NCBI GenBank assembly: GCA_949752795.1
Contig: OX457061.1
Location: 28,524,425-28,588,424 of the forward strand
DNA from: Hyperoodon ampullatus
Lineage: Eukaryota > Chordata > Mammalia > Artiodactyla > Ziphiidae
Direction of reading: 5' to 3'
Length of the DNA stretch: 64,000 nucleotides
Both the position numbers and the translations under genes were made by a program. Numbering within the stretch: position 1 is the stretch's first letter; every line of letters begins with the position of its first letter. Of the stretch, positions 1-10,095 are shown one piece after another. The notes beneath the pieces are model-generated. The model had not been told where the DNA came from. It saw only the letters and a list, made by a program, of their open reading frames with translations, and ran no database searches.

Positions 1-868
1 TTAACATATTTTAATTTTTATAAAAGTCCCATGTGCAATTGAAAAAAAATTCTTCTCCTGAAGTTTGCAATATAGATATTTTAATTATTTATGTAAACCT
101 AATTAATTACATTTCTCTGTTTACTCTATTAAATATTAACAATTTCACTATAGTTATGCCTCTTTTTCTTGTACATTTCACTTTGTAACTTTCAAATCTA
201 TTCTTTTTTTCTATATGCTTCAGTGAATAATTTATAAGAATAAGAAATTTTCTTACGTAATTGAAGTACAATTACCAAAATCAAGAATTGTAACAGTGAC
301 ACAGTACTATCATCTAATCTGAAGTTCATGTTCAAATTTTGTCAGTTGCCTCAGTCATGTCCTTTATAACTACATTTTTCCTGGTTCTACATGTAGTTCA
401 GGATCACATCTTACATTTATTTGTTGTCTCTCCTTAGTCTCCTTTAGTCTGAAACAGTTTCTCAACCTTTCTAAGTCTTTCTCCATCTTAACATTTTTGA
501 AGAATACAAACCTGTGTGCGTGTGTGTGTGTTTGTATCTTTATGTTTTCTCATGATTAAATTCAGATTCTGCATTTCTGGTAGAGATATCAAAAACAGTA
601 TTGTATCCTTCTCAGTTTATCATATTCAGGAGCCACATCATATTGAGTTATCCTAAAATTGGTTGTGTCAGCTTTGTTCACTTGGTTAAGATGGTAACTG
701 CCAGATTTCTCCATTGTAGCTTTACAGTATTTCTCTTTGTAGCTAATAAATAACTTGTGGAGGGATTCTTTGAGAGTATGCAAATATCCTCTTACTCATC
801 AAACTTTTTCCTGTTAGTTTTTCTAGACACTGATAAATTTCCCCCTCCACTATTTCTTTTTTTGGGGG
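1..868. other. Unannotated AT-rich DNA
   Basis: No gene or clear repeat was recognised. A short TG run lies near 515-531. The small open frames here have no recognisable protein signature. Confidence 0.5.
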
Positions 869-869
869 G

Positions 870-1975
870 GAGTGGGGAGGGTTACATTTTTTTTTTTATT
901 GAAGTATGGTTGATTTATAATGTTGTGTTAGTTTCAGGTATACAGCAAAGAGATTCAGCTATACATATATATATATTCTTTTTCAGATTTTTTCCATTAT
1001 TGGTTATTATAAGATATTGAATATGGTTCCCTGTGCTATACAGTAGGTCCTTGTTGTTTATCTGTGTTATACATAGTAGTGTGTATCTGTTAATACCAAA
1101 CTCCTAATTTATCCCTCCTCCCTTTTCCACTTTCCCCTCTGGTAACCATAGTTTGTTTTCTGTGTCTGTGAGTCTACTTCTGTTTTGTAAATAAGTTCAT
1201 TTGTATCATTTTCTTTTCAGATTACATATATAAGTGATAACATATGATATTTGTCTTTCTCTAACTTCACTCAGTATGATAATGTCTAGGTCCATCCATG
1301 TTGCTGCAGATGGCATTATTTCCTTGTTTTTATGGCTGAGTAATATTCCATTGTGTACATACATATACCACATCTTCTTTATCCATTTATCTGTCAGTGG
1401 ACATTTAGGTTGCTTCCATGTCTTGGCTGTTGTAAGTAGTGCTGCTATGAACATTGGGATGCATGTATCTTTTCGATTTGAATTTTCATCTTTTCCGAAT
1501 GTATGCCCAGGAGTGGGATTGCTGGATCATATGGTAGTTCTATTTTTAGTTTTTTAAGGAACCTCCATACTGTTCTCCATAGTGGCTACACCAGTTTGCA
1601 TTCCCACCAATAGTGTAGGAGGTTTCCCCTTTCTCCATAACCTCTCCAGCATTTATTACTTGTAGACTCTTTGCTGATGGCCATTCTGATATGAGGTGAT
1701 GCCTCATTGTAGTTTTGATTTGCATTTCTCTAATAATTAGTGATATTCAGCACCTTTTCATGTGCCTATTGGCCATCTGTATGTCTTCTTTGGAGAAATG
1801 TCTATTTAGGTCTGTTGCCCATTTTTTGATTGGGTTGTTTATTTGATATTGAGCTGTATGAGCTTTTTGTATATTTTGGAAATCAGTCCCTTTTTGGTTG
1901 CATCATTTGCACATATTTTCTCCCATTCTTTAGGTTGTCTTTTCATTTTGTTTATGGTTTCATTTGCTGTGCAAA
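870..1975 (-). mobile_element. Old L1 3' fragment (end of ORF2 plus 3' UTR)
   Basis: A T-run at 888-899 is the reverse of a poly(A) tail. It is followed by reversed L1 3' UTR and then by the reversed ORF2 C-terminal region (for example GGAATATTACTCAGCCATAA read on the minus strand near 1335-1355). It aligns by eye to the same part of the two full-length L1s in this window but is much more diverged, and its 3' UTR is of a different, older type. It stops near 1975, where the conserved L1 sequence gives way to unrelated DNA, so it is 5'-truncated. No open ORF2 remains. Confidence 0.85.
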
Positions 1976-1988
1976 CACTATTTCTTCT
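1973..1988. repeat. Target-site duplication, left copy (16 bp)
   Basis: AAACACTATTTCTTCT is repeated perfectly at 2524-2539. The two copies bracket the SINE and the L1 3' end between them, so they mark an insertion, most simply that of the L1 3' end, which later received the SINE. Confidence 0.85.
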
Positions 1989-2297
1989 TCTTTAAAAAAT
2001 TTATTTATTTATTTTTGGCTGCGTTGGGTCTTCGTTGCTGCACGTGGGCTTTCTTTTTCTAGTTGCAGTGAGTGGGGACTACTCTTCATCGCCGTGTGCG
2101 GGCCTCTCATTGCGGTGGTCTCTCTCGTCGCAGAGCACCGGCTCTAGGCGTGCGGGCTCTAGAGCGCAGGCTCAGTAGTTGTGGTGCACGGGCCTAGCTG
2201 CTCTGCAGCATGTGGGATCTTCCTGAACTAGGGCTCGAACCTGTGTCCCCTGCATTGGCAGGTGGATTCCTAAACACTGCGCCACCAGGGAAGCCCC
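1989..2297 (-). mobile_element. CHR-type SINE, long form
   Basis: Read on the minus strand it starts GGGGCTTCCCTGGTGGCGCAG, holds a pol III A box and a decayed B box, and ends with the long-form 3' part and an ATAAATAAATAAAT-like tail. Several substitutions from the window's other copies suggest an older insertion. It sits at the poly(T) start of the L1 fragment at 2299-2523, inside that element's target-site duplication. Confidence 0.9.
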
Positions 2298-2298
2298 C

Positions 2299-2523
2299 TC
2301 TTTTTTTTTTTTAACATCTTTATTGGAGTATAATTGCTTTACAGTGGTGTGTTAGTTTCTGCTTTATAACAAAGTGAATCAGTTATACATATACATATAT
2401 CCCCATATCTCTTACCTCTTGTGTCTCCCTCCCTCCCACCCTCTCGGTGGTCACAAAGCACCAAGCTGATCTACCTGTGCTATGTGGCTGCTTCCCACTA
2501 GCTATCGATTTTACATTTGGTAG
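2299..2523 (-). mobile_element. L1 3' UTR fragment (long-tail type)
   Basis: A T-run at 2300-2312 is followed by the reversed L1 3' end, including TATAACAAAGTGAATCAGTT and the pyrimidine-rich CTCCCTCCCTCCCACC block. It ends in the form with AATTATACTCCAATAAAGATG before the tail. It is 5'-truncated at about 2523, directly against the right copy of the 16-bp duplication (2524-2539). Confidence 0.88.
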
Positions 2524-2539
2524 AAACACTATTTCTTCT

Positions 2540-3100
2540 ATACATATTACCTGGCATTCTACTGTAAGGAAGAGCTTTATCTTCCCCAGTTAATTAATAT
2601 TATTGTGGACTGATGGGTTATTATTTTATTCAATGGGTTATAATCCACTGCTATTATTACTTGTTTTGATGCTGAAAGTATTTGAATAGTGGGAGCTGCT
2701 TTAAAGTTCATTTTGTATCCTTTCAATATGTTCCCATCACTCTTTGGAAAATAGAGTTGTTTTTATAGTTGCCAATAATAGTACTCTCCTCCTTGAAGTT
2801 GTGGCTTTTTTGGTTTCTACAGTAATATTATTAAGGCAAGCACTATTCAGGGTAGCAGAATCTAAGGAAATATAATGCCTTGTGACATTATCGAAGCTGG
2901 TTCTAGTCAGTATAGAAGATAATTCAGTGAAGGAAATTTTCTTATGTTTCAAAACTAAAACTTAGGACACCATAAGCCTGAAAAATTGTCTAATAAAAGA
3001 ACAATAACCAATCATATTAGTTGATTCAGTCAGTAATTTGGTCAGTACAGTTTATTTAGAAAGACCATAGGTAAAGTAGTAAAGAATATAGATGTTAAAA
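2540..3100. other. Unannotated intergenic DNA
   Basis: No gene, repeat family or RNA was recognised. Confidence 0.4.
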
Positions 3101-3104
3101 TAAA

Positions 3105-3330
3105 ATGGATTTGGATTTGACTACCACTTCTGTCACTTTGATACTTTATTTAAAATCTTCAACCCTCAGTTGCTTCATTTGTAAAAATGAGTATAAAACC
3201 TATGACCTCAAAGGTTTGTTGTGAAGATTAAATAAAATGATGTCTCTAAAATGGCTAAAACAATGCTTAACACATGGTGAGTATTCAAAAATATCCACTC
3301 TTTTAATCACTTTATTATTATTATTTTATT
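3105..3330 (+). mobile_element. MIR SINE
   Basis: The order of diagnostic blocks fits MIR: CTCAGTTGCTTCATTTGTAA, then an AATGAGTATAA block, GTTGTGAAGATTAAAT, and a CACATGGTGAGTATTCAA 3' part. It is heavily diverged, as expected of this ancient mammalian family. Confidence 0.8.
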
Positions 3331-3358
3331 ATTAATATCAAATTGAAAAGCTGAGTTT

Positions 3359-3505
3359 TGCATTCATTCATTCATTCATTTAGTAATCAAATGTGTTTGA
3401 GCTCCTTCCTTTTGCAGGCTATGTGCTCAGTCCTGGCAATAACATCAGTGAGCAAAACAGACATGATTCCTGCTCTCACAGAATTCACAGGGCAGTATTG
3501 AGGAG
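3359..3505 (-). mobile_element. L2 LINE 3' end
   Basis: A CATTCATTCATTCATT run is followed by reversed L2 3' UTR blocks (GCAGGCTATGTGCTCAGTCC, GAGCAAAACAGACATGATTC). This is the expected reversed order for an L2 tail. Confidence 0.7.
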
Positions 3506-3539
3506 AGGCAGTCATTTGAATTGTTCTTCCTTTGTTGAG

Positions 3540-3611
3540 TTGTAACAACTTTTTGTGAAATTAAAACAACATTTACAAAAGTGCATTAAACATAAACATA
3601 CAATAATTATT
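3540..3611 (-). mobile_element. Ancient L1 3' UTR piece, outer part
   Basis: This diverged stretch reads as the reversed 3' UTR of an ancient L1 and appears to continue at 9522 after the L1-A insertion. The two halves were separated by L1-A, whose 12-bp duplication lies exactly at the break. Confidence 0.5.
3600..3611. repeat. L1-A target-site duplication, 3' side
   Basis: ACAATAATTATT occurs here and, identically, at 9510-9521, directly outside the two ends of the full-length L1. Confidence 0.9.
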
Positions 3612-3643
3612 ATTATTTTTTCAACCTAAAGAGAGCAGTAAAT

Positions 3644-3674
<31 letters not shown>

Positions 3675-3676
3675 TT

Positions 3677-3995
3677 AGTTTCTGCTTTATAACAAAGTGA
3701 ATCAGTCATACATATACATCTGTTCCCACATCCCTTCCCTCCTGCGTCTCCCTCCCTCCCACCCTCCCTATCCCACCCCTCCAGGCGGTCACAAAGCACC
3801 GAGCTGATCTCCCTGTGCTATGCGGCTGCTTCCCACTATCTATCTACCTTACGTTTGGTAGTGTATATATGTCCACGCCTCTTTCGCTTTATCACAGCTT
3901 ACCATTCCCCCTCCCCATATCCTCAAGTCCATTCTCAGTAGGTCTGTGTCTTTATTCCTGTTTTACCCCTAGGTTCTTCATGACATTTTTTTTTC
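3677..3995 (-). other. L1-A 3' UTR with G-rich tract
   Basis: On the L1 sense strand, the complement of 3749-3779 holds at least five runs of three or more G with short spacers, the pattern that can form a G-quadruplex. G-rich 3' UTR tracts are a known feature of mammalian L1s. The UTR ends right after AAAGCAGAAACTAAT, without the AATTATACTCCAATAAAGATG end seen in L1-B. Confidence 0.8.
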
Positions 3996-6900
3996 TTAAA
4001 TTCCATATATATGTGTTAGCATATGGTATTTGTCTTTCTCTTTCCGACTTACTTCACTCTGTATGACAGACTCTAGGTCTGTCCACCTCATTACAAATAG
4101 CTCAGTTTCGTTTCTTTTTATGGCTGAGTAATATTCCATTGTATATATGTGCCACATCTTCTTTATCCATTCATCCGTTGATGGACACTTTGGTTGTTTC
4201 CATCTCCGGGCTATTGTGAATAGAGCTGCAATGAACATTTTGGTATATGTCTCTTTTTGAATTATGGTTTTCTCAGGGTATATGCCTAGTAGTGGGATTG
4301 CTGGGTCATATGGTAGTTCTATTTTCAGTTTTTTAAGGAACCTCCATACTGTTCTCCATAGCGGCTGTACCAATTCACATTCCCACCAGCAGTGCAAGAG
4401 TGTTCCCTTTTCTCCACACCCTCTCCAGCATTTATTGTTTCTAGATTTCTTGATGATGGCCATTCTGACTGGTGTGAGATGATATCTCATTGTAGTTTTG
4501 ATTTGCATTTCTCTAATGATTAATGATGTTGAGCATTCTTTCATGTGTTTGTTGGCAATCTGTATATCTTCTTTGGAGAAATGCCTATTTAGGTCTTCTG
4601 CCCATTTTTGGATTGGGTTGTTTGTTTTTTTGCTATTGAGCTGCATGAGCTGCTTATAAATTTTGGAGATTAATCCTTTGTCAGTTGCTTCATTTGCAAA
4701 TATTTTCTCCCATTCTGAGGGTTGTCTTTTGGTCTTGTTTATGGTTTTCTTTGCTGTGCAAAAGCTTTGAAGTTTCATTAGGTCCCATTTGTTTATCTTT
4801 GTTTTTATCTCCATTTCTCTAGGAGGTGGGTCCAAAAGGATCTTGCTGTGATTTATGTCATAGAGTGTTCTGCCTTTGTTTTCCTCTAAGAGTTTGATCG
4901 TTTCTGGCCTTACATTTAGGTCTTTAATCCATTTTGAGCTTATTTTTGTGTATGGTGTTAGGGAATGATCTAATCTCATACTTTTACATGTCCCTGTCCA
5001 GTTTTCCCAGCACCACTTATTGAAGAGACTGTCCTTTCTCCACTGTACATTCCTGCTTCCTTTATCAAAGATAAGTTGACCATATGTGTGTGGGTTTATC
5101 TCTGGGCTTTCTATCCTGTTCCATTGATCTATCTTTCTGTTTTTGTGCCAGTACCACACTGTCTTGATTACTGTAGCTTTGTAGTAGAGTCTGAAGTCAG
5201 GGAGCCTGATTCCTCCAGCTCCGTGTTTCGTTCTCAAGATTGCTTTGGCTATTCGGGGTCTTTTGCTTTTCCAAACAAATTTTGAAATTTTTTGTTCTAG
5301 TTCTGTGAAAAATGCCAGTGGTAGTTTGATAGGGATTGCATTGAATCTGTAGATTGCTTTGGGTAGTAGAGTCATTTTCACAATATTGATTCTTCCAATC
5401 CAGGAGCATGGTATATCTCTCCATCTGTTTGTATCATCTTTAATTTCTTTCATCAGTGTCTTATAATTTTCTGCATACAGGTCTTTTGTCTCCTTAGGTA
5501 GGTTTATTCCTAGATATTTTATTCTTTTTGTTGCAATGGTAAATGGGAGTGTTTTCTTGATTTCACTTTCAGATTTTTCATCATTAGTGTACAGGAATGC
5601 CAGAGATTTCTGTGCATTAATTTTGTATCCTGCTACTTTACCAAATTAATTGATTAGCTCTAGTAGTTTTCTGGTAGCATCTTTAGGATTCTCTATGTAT
5701 AGTATCATGTCATCTGCAAACAGTGACAGCTTTACTTCTTCTTTTCCAATTTGGATTCCTTTTATTTCCTTTTCTTCTCTGATTGCTGTGGCTAAAACTT
5801 CCAAAACTAAGTTGAATAAGAGTGGTGAGAGTGGGCAGCCTTGTCTTGTTCCTGATCTTAGTGGAAATGGTTTCAGTTTTTCACCATTGAGGACGATGTT
5901 GGCTGTGGGTTTGTCATATATGGCCTTTATTATGTTGAGGAAAGTTCCCTCTATGCCTACTTTCTGCAGGGTTTTTATCATTAATGGGTGTTGAATTTTG
6001 TTGAAAGCTTTCTCTGCATCTATTGAGATGATCATATGGTTTTTCTTCTTCAATTTGTTAATATGGTGTATCACATTGATTGATTTGCGTATATTGAAGA
6101 ATCCTTGCATTCCTGGAATAAACTCCACTTGATCATGGTGTATGATTCTTTTAATGTGCTGTTGGTTTCTGTTTGCTAGTATTTTGTTGAGGATTTTTGC
6201 ATCTATGTTCATCAGTGATATTGGCCTGTAGTTTTCTTTCTTTGTGACATCCTTGCCTGGTTTTGGTATCAAGGTGATGGTGGCCTCGTAGAATGAGTTT
6301 GGGAGTGCCCCTCCCTCTGCTATATTTTGGAAGAGTTTGAGAAGAATAGGTGTTAGCTCTTCTCTAAATGTTTGATAGAATTCGCCTGTGAAGCCATCTG
6401 GTCCTGGGCTTTTGTTTGTTGGAAGATTTTTAATCACAGTTTCAATTTCGGTGCTTGTGATTGGTCTGTTCATATTTTCTATTTCTTCCTGATTCAGTCT
6501 TGGCAGGTTGTGCATTTCTAAGAGTTTGTCCATTTCTTCCAGGTTGTCCATTTTATTGGCCTATAGTTGCTTGTAGTAATCTCTCATGAGCCTTTGTATT
6601 TCTGCAGTGTCAGTTGTTACTTCTCCTTTTTCATTTCTAATTCTATTGATTTGAGTCTTCTCCCTTTTTTTCTTGATGAGTCTGGCTAATGGTTTATCAA
6701 TTTTGTTTATCTTCTCAAAGAACCAGCTTTTAGTTTTATTGATCTTTGCTATCGTTTCCTTCATTTCTTTTTCATTTATTTCTGATCTGATCTTTATGAT
6801 TTCTTTCCTTCTGCTAACTTTGGGGGTTTTTGTTCTTCTTTCTCTAACTGCTTTAGGTGCAGGGTCAGGTTGTTTACTCGAGATGTTTCCTGTTTCTTAA

Positions 6901-7806
6901 GGTGGGATTGTATTGCTCTAAACTTCCCCCTTAGAACTGCTTTTGCTGCGTCCCATAGGTTTTGGGTCGTTGTGTCTCCATTGTTTGTAGGTATTTTTTA
7001 ATTTCCTCTTTGATTTCTTCAGTGATCACTTCGTTATTGAGTAGTGTATTGTTTAGCCTCCATGTGTTTGTATTTTTTACAGATCTTTTTCTGTAATTGA
7101 TGTCTAGTCTCATAGCATTGTGGTCGGAAAAGATACTTGATACAATTTCAATTTTCTTAAATTTACCAAGGCTTGATTTGTGACCCAAGATATGATCTAT
7201 CCTGGAGAATGTTCCATGAGCACTTGAGAAAAATGTGTATCCTGTTGTTTTTGGATGGAATGTCCTATAAATATCAATTAAGTCCATCTTGTTTAATGTA
7301 TCATTTAAAGCTTGTGTTTCCTTATTTATTTTCAGTTTGGATGATCTGTCCATTGGTGAAAGTGGGGAGTTAAAGTCCCCTACTATGATTGTGTTACTGT
7401 CGATTTCTTCTTTTATGGCTGTTAGTATTTGCCTTATGTATTGAGGTGCTCCTATGTTGGGTGCATAAATATTTACAATTGTTATATCTTCTTCTTGGAT
7501 CGATCCCTTTATCGTTATGTAGTGTCCTTCTTTGTCTCTTCTAATAGTCTTTATTTTAAAGTCTATTTTGTCTGATATAAGAATTGCTACTCCAGCTTTC
7601 TTTTGATTTCCATTTGCATGGAATATCTTTTTCCATCCCCTTACTTTCAACCTGTATGTGTCCCTAGGTCTGAAGTGGGTCTCTTGTAGACAGCATATAT
7701 ATGGGTCTTGTTTTTGTATCCATTCAGCCACTCTGTGTCTTTTGGTGGGAGCATTTAGTCCATTTACATTTAAGGTAGTTATTGATATGTATGTTCCTAT
7801 TCCCAT
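3996..7806 (-). pseudogene. L1-A ORF2 (endonuclease-reverse transcriptase), inactivated
   Basis: ORF2p makes the nick and does target-primed reverse transcription for L1. The start ATG is at 7806-7804. The endonuclease domain (first ~230 codons) is open and keeps all expected catalytic positions: N14, E42 (QETH), D144 and N146 (GDFN), D204, D228 and H229 (SDH). Then come four lesions, by comparison with L1-B and the usual L1 frame: a frameshifting deletion near 6981-6990, a one-base loss near 6825-6832, a TAG at 6561-6563 in place of a Tyr codon, and a TAA at 5646-5648 in place of a Glu codon. Between the last two, a 301-codon stretch holds the reverse transcriptase with an intact FADD box (about 5709-5720). 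After the TAA, a further open frame from 5645 contains the C-terminal part, with a CX3CX7HX4C cysteine knuckle, to the natural stop at 3996. Full-length protein cannot be made. Confidence 0.92.
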
Positions 7807-7864
7807 TTCCTTAATTGTTTTGGGTTCGTTATTGTAGGTCTTTTCCTTCTGTTGTGTTTCTTGC

Positions 7865-8779
7865 CTAGAGAAGTTCCTTTAGCATTTGTTGTAAAGCTGG
7901 TTTGGTGGTGCTGAACTCTCTCAGCTTTTGCTTGTCTGTAAAGGTTTTAATTTCTCCATCAAATCTGAATGAGATCCTTGCTGGGTAGAGTAATCTTGGT
8001 TGCAGGTTTTTCTCCTTCATCACTTTAATTATGTCCTGCCACTCCCTTCTGGCTTGTAGAGTTTCTGCTGAGAGATCAGCTGTTAACCTGATGGGGATTC
8101 CCTTGTGTGTTATTTGTTGTTTTTCCCTTGCTGCTTTTAATATGATTTCTTTGTGTTTAATTTTTGACAGTTTGATTAATATGTGTCTTGGCGTATTTCT
8201 CCTTGGATTTATTCTGTATGGGACTCTCTGTGCCTCCTGGACTTGATTAACTATTTCCTTTCCCATATTAGGGACGTTTTCAACTATAATCTCTTCAAAT
8301 ATTTTCTCAGTCCCTTTCTTTTTCTCTTCTTCTTCTGGAACCCCTATAATTCGAATGTTGGTGTGTTTAATGTTGTCCCAGAGGTCTCTGAGACTGTCCT
8401 CTGTTCTTTTCATTCTTTTTTCTTTATTTTGCTCTGCATCAGTTATTTCCACTATTTTATCTTCCACCTCACTTATCCGTTCTTCTGCCTCAGTTATTCT
8501 GCTATTGCTCCCATCTAGAGTATTTTTCATTTCATTTATTGTGTTTTTAATCGATGCTTGATTCATCTTTAGTTCTTCTAGATCCTTGTTAACTGTTTCT
8601 TGCATTTTGTCTATTCTATTTCCAAAATTTTGGATCTTGGAAATAGAATCTTGGATCATCTTTACTATCATTATTCTGAATTCTTTTTCAGGTAGACTGC
8701 CTATTACCTCTTCATTTGTTAGGTCTGGTAGGTTTTTATCTTGCTCCTTCACCTGCTGTGTGTTTTTCTGTCTTCTCAT
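7865..8779 (-). CDS. L1-A ORF1p, RNA-binding chaperone (intact frame)
   Basis: ORF1p coats L1 RNA as a trimer, acts as a nucleic-acid chaperone and is needed for L1 movement. The 304-codon frame is uninterrupted. From the N-terminus: a short basic start (MRRQKN), a long heptad-rich coiled coil (about residues 35-130), an RRM that begins near NIRIIGVPEE (about 138-150), and a C-terminal domain with the conserved RLTADLSAETLQARREW block (about 231-247) and YPARISF (about 265-271). It is shorter than the 338-residue human protein, mainly at the two ends. The start ATG lies at the 3' end of the 5' UTR, and the next frame, ORF2, starts 58 nt after its stop, the normal bicistronic L1 layout. Whether it is transcribed cannot be told from sequence. 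Confidence 0.85.
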   Translation of the reverse strand: MRRQKNTQQVKEQDKNLPDLTNEEVIGSLPEKEFRIMIVKMIQDSISKIQNFGNRIDKMQETVNKDLEELKMNQASIKNTINEMKNTLDGSNSRITEAEERISEVEDKIVEITDAEQNKEKRMKRTEDSLRDLWDNIKHTNIRIIGVPEEEEKKKGTEKIFEEIIVENVPNMGKEIVNQVQEAQRVPYRINPRRNTPRHILIKLSKIKHKEIILKAAREKQQITHKGIPIRLTADLSAETLQARREWQDIIKVMKEKNLQPRLLYPARISFRFDGEIKTFTDKQKLREFSTTKPALQQMLKELL

Positions 8780-9509
8780 TTTGCTTATGTTACTGTGTTT
8801 GGGGTCTCCTTTTTGCAGGCTGCAGATTCGTGGTTCCCATTGTTTTTGGTGTCTGTCCCCAGTGGCTAAGGTTGTTTCAGTGGGTTGTGTAGGCTTCCTG
8901 GTGGGGGGGACTAGTGCCTGTGTTCTGGTGGTTGAGGCTCGATCTTGTCTTTCTGGTGGACAGGTCCACGTCTGGTGGTGTGTTTTGGGGTGCCTGTGGC
9001 CTTATTATGTTTTTAGGCAGCCTCTCTGCTAATGGGTGGGGTTGTGTTCCTGTCTTGCTGGTTGCTTGGCATAGGGTGACCAGCACTGTAGCTTGCTGGT
9101 CGTTGCCTGAAGCTGGGTGCTGGTGTTGAGATGGAGATCTCTGGGAGATTTTCGCTGCTTGATATTATGGGGAGCTGGGAGGTCTCTTGTGGACCCGTGT
9201 CCTGAAGTTGGCTCTCCCACTTCAGAGGCACAGCACTGACTCCTGGCTGCAGCACCAAGAGCTTTTCATCTACCTTTTGGGGGGTCTGAGGTCTTCTGTC
9301 AGCGTTCCGTAGGTGTTCTGTAAGAGTTGTTCCACGTGTAGATGAATTTCTGATGTATCTGTGGGGAGGAAGGTGATCTCCGTGTCTTACTCTTCTGCCA
9401 TCTTCCTCCGGACCCCCTCAAATCCTTTTAAGAGTGTATCTTCTGGTCTAGGAGAGTCTCCTGGAGAGGCGGGAGGTGGGCGGGTGCAGCGGCAGCGGCA
9501 GTGGCAGCC
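8780..9509 (-). promoter_or_regulatory. L1-A 5' UTR / internal promoter region
   Basis: This 730-bp leader aligns to the beginning and the end of the L1-B leader but lacks the middle. An AAGATGGC box (minus strand, 9404-9397), the same octamer as the YY1 site at the start of human L1, is followed by GTAAGAC and GGAGATCACCTTCCTCCCCA, all shared with L1-B. Upstream of the box are about 105 nt that L1-B does not have, with a GGGCGGG-type GC box and GGCAGC repeats (9411-9509). Confidence 0.75.
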
Positions 9510-9521
9510 ACAATAATTATT
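9510..9521. repeat. L1-A target-site duplication, 5' side
   Basis: ACAATAATTATT is identical to 3600-3611. Confidence 0.9.
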
Positions 9522-10095
9522 GTAACAATTCTAATGTAAATGCCTTCCAAATTAAGGTACAGCACATTGCTAGAACCCAGAAACTCTGTATGTACATTTT
9601 TGATCTACCTTACCTCTTTCCTCTTGTCTGGATATAGCCACTATTCTGAATTTTATGATGAAAATATATTTTCTTTTTTGTTTGTTTGCATTATCACTTA
9701 CCTATATCTCCCTAAATAGTACAGTTTAACTCTATGTATTTTTGAATTTTAATAATTAATGAAATCGTACTATATGTATTCTTGTCTTGCTTTATGTGTG
9801 TGCATCTATAATCTTTTTTTCCCCTAAACATGTTTGTAAGAGTCATCCATATTGTAACTTCTTCTCCTGGTTACTCTAGTTGATGGACATTTGGAATGTT
9901 TCTCAGTTTTGGTTACTATAAATTATGCTCTGAACATTCCAGTACATGACTCTTGGACACACATGTGCATGCATTCCTGTTGTGTATACCTTGAATTGGA
10001 ATTGTTGGACCATATGATAAACATATTTTCATATTTAAAGGATAATGGAAAATACTTTTTTGAAGTAGTTGTAACATTATATTCACATTAGTGGC
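9522..10095 (-). mobile_element. Ancient L1 fragment (3' UTR and ORF2 end)
   Basis: It reads as reversed ancient L1: 3' UTR blocks (AGCACATTGCTAGAACCCAG; AATCGTACTATATGTATTC), then reversed ORF2 end (TTGATGGACATTTGG near 9881; TTGTTGGACCATATGATAAA near 10001). It is strongly diverged. It is the continuation of 3540-3611, split by L1-A. Confidence 0.75.

Larger units (their letters stand above)
3612..9509 (-). mobile_element. Full-length L1 retrotransposon (L1-A)
   Basis: This 5.9-kb L1 is complete. Reading the minus strand there is a 5' UTR (9509-8780) with an AAGATGGC box, an intact ORF1 (8779-7865), an 85-bp-scale spacer (58 bp, 7864-7807), a damaged ORF2 (7806-3996), a 3' UTR with a G-rich tract, and an A-rich tail. 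A perfect 12-bp duplication flanks it. The tail is unusual: a (TAAA)n run, about 20 nt of unrelated sequence, and a second A-rich run. Compared with L1-B it lacks about 1.48 kb of 5' UTR and has about 105 nt of extra GC-rich sequence at its 5' end. It is inserted in an older L1 3' UTR. Confidence 0.95.

Noticed and set aside
757..1020. 87-codon frame near the first L1 fragment
   Set aside because: It is made from poly(T) and the old L1 3' end; no coding signature.
3361..3381. (CATT)n run as a CRISPR-like or regulatory repeat
   Set aside because: It is the tail of an L2 element; no spacer-repeat array occurs in this eukaryotic window.
5650..5994. 114-codon frame opposite the L1-A reverse transcriptase
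   Set aside because: Antisense shadow; the same Ser-rich peptide appears opposite every copy of this L1 region (24799-25206, 45854-46261).
8183..9032. Plus-strand frames of 111 and 148 codons opposite L1-A ORF1 and leader
   Set aside because: Antisense shadows of L1; similar ones appear opposite the other L1 copies.
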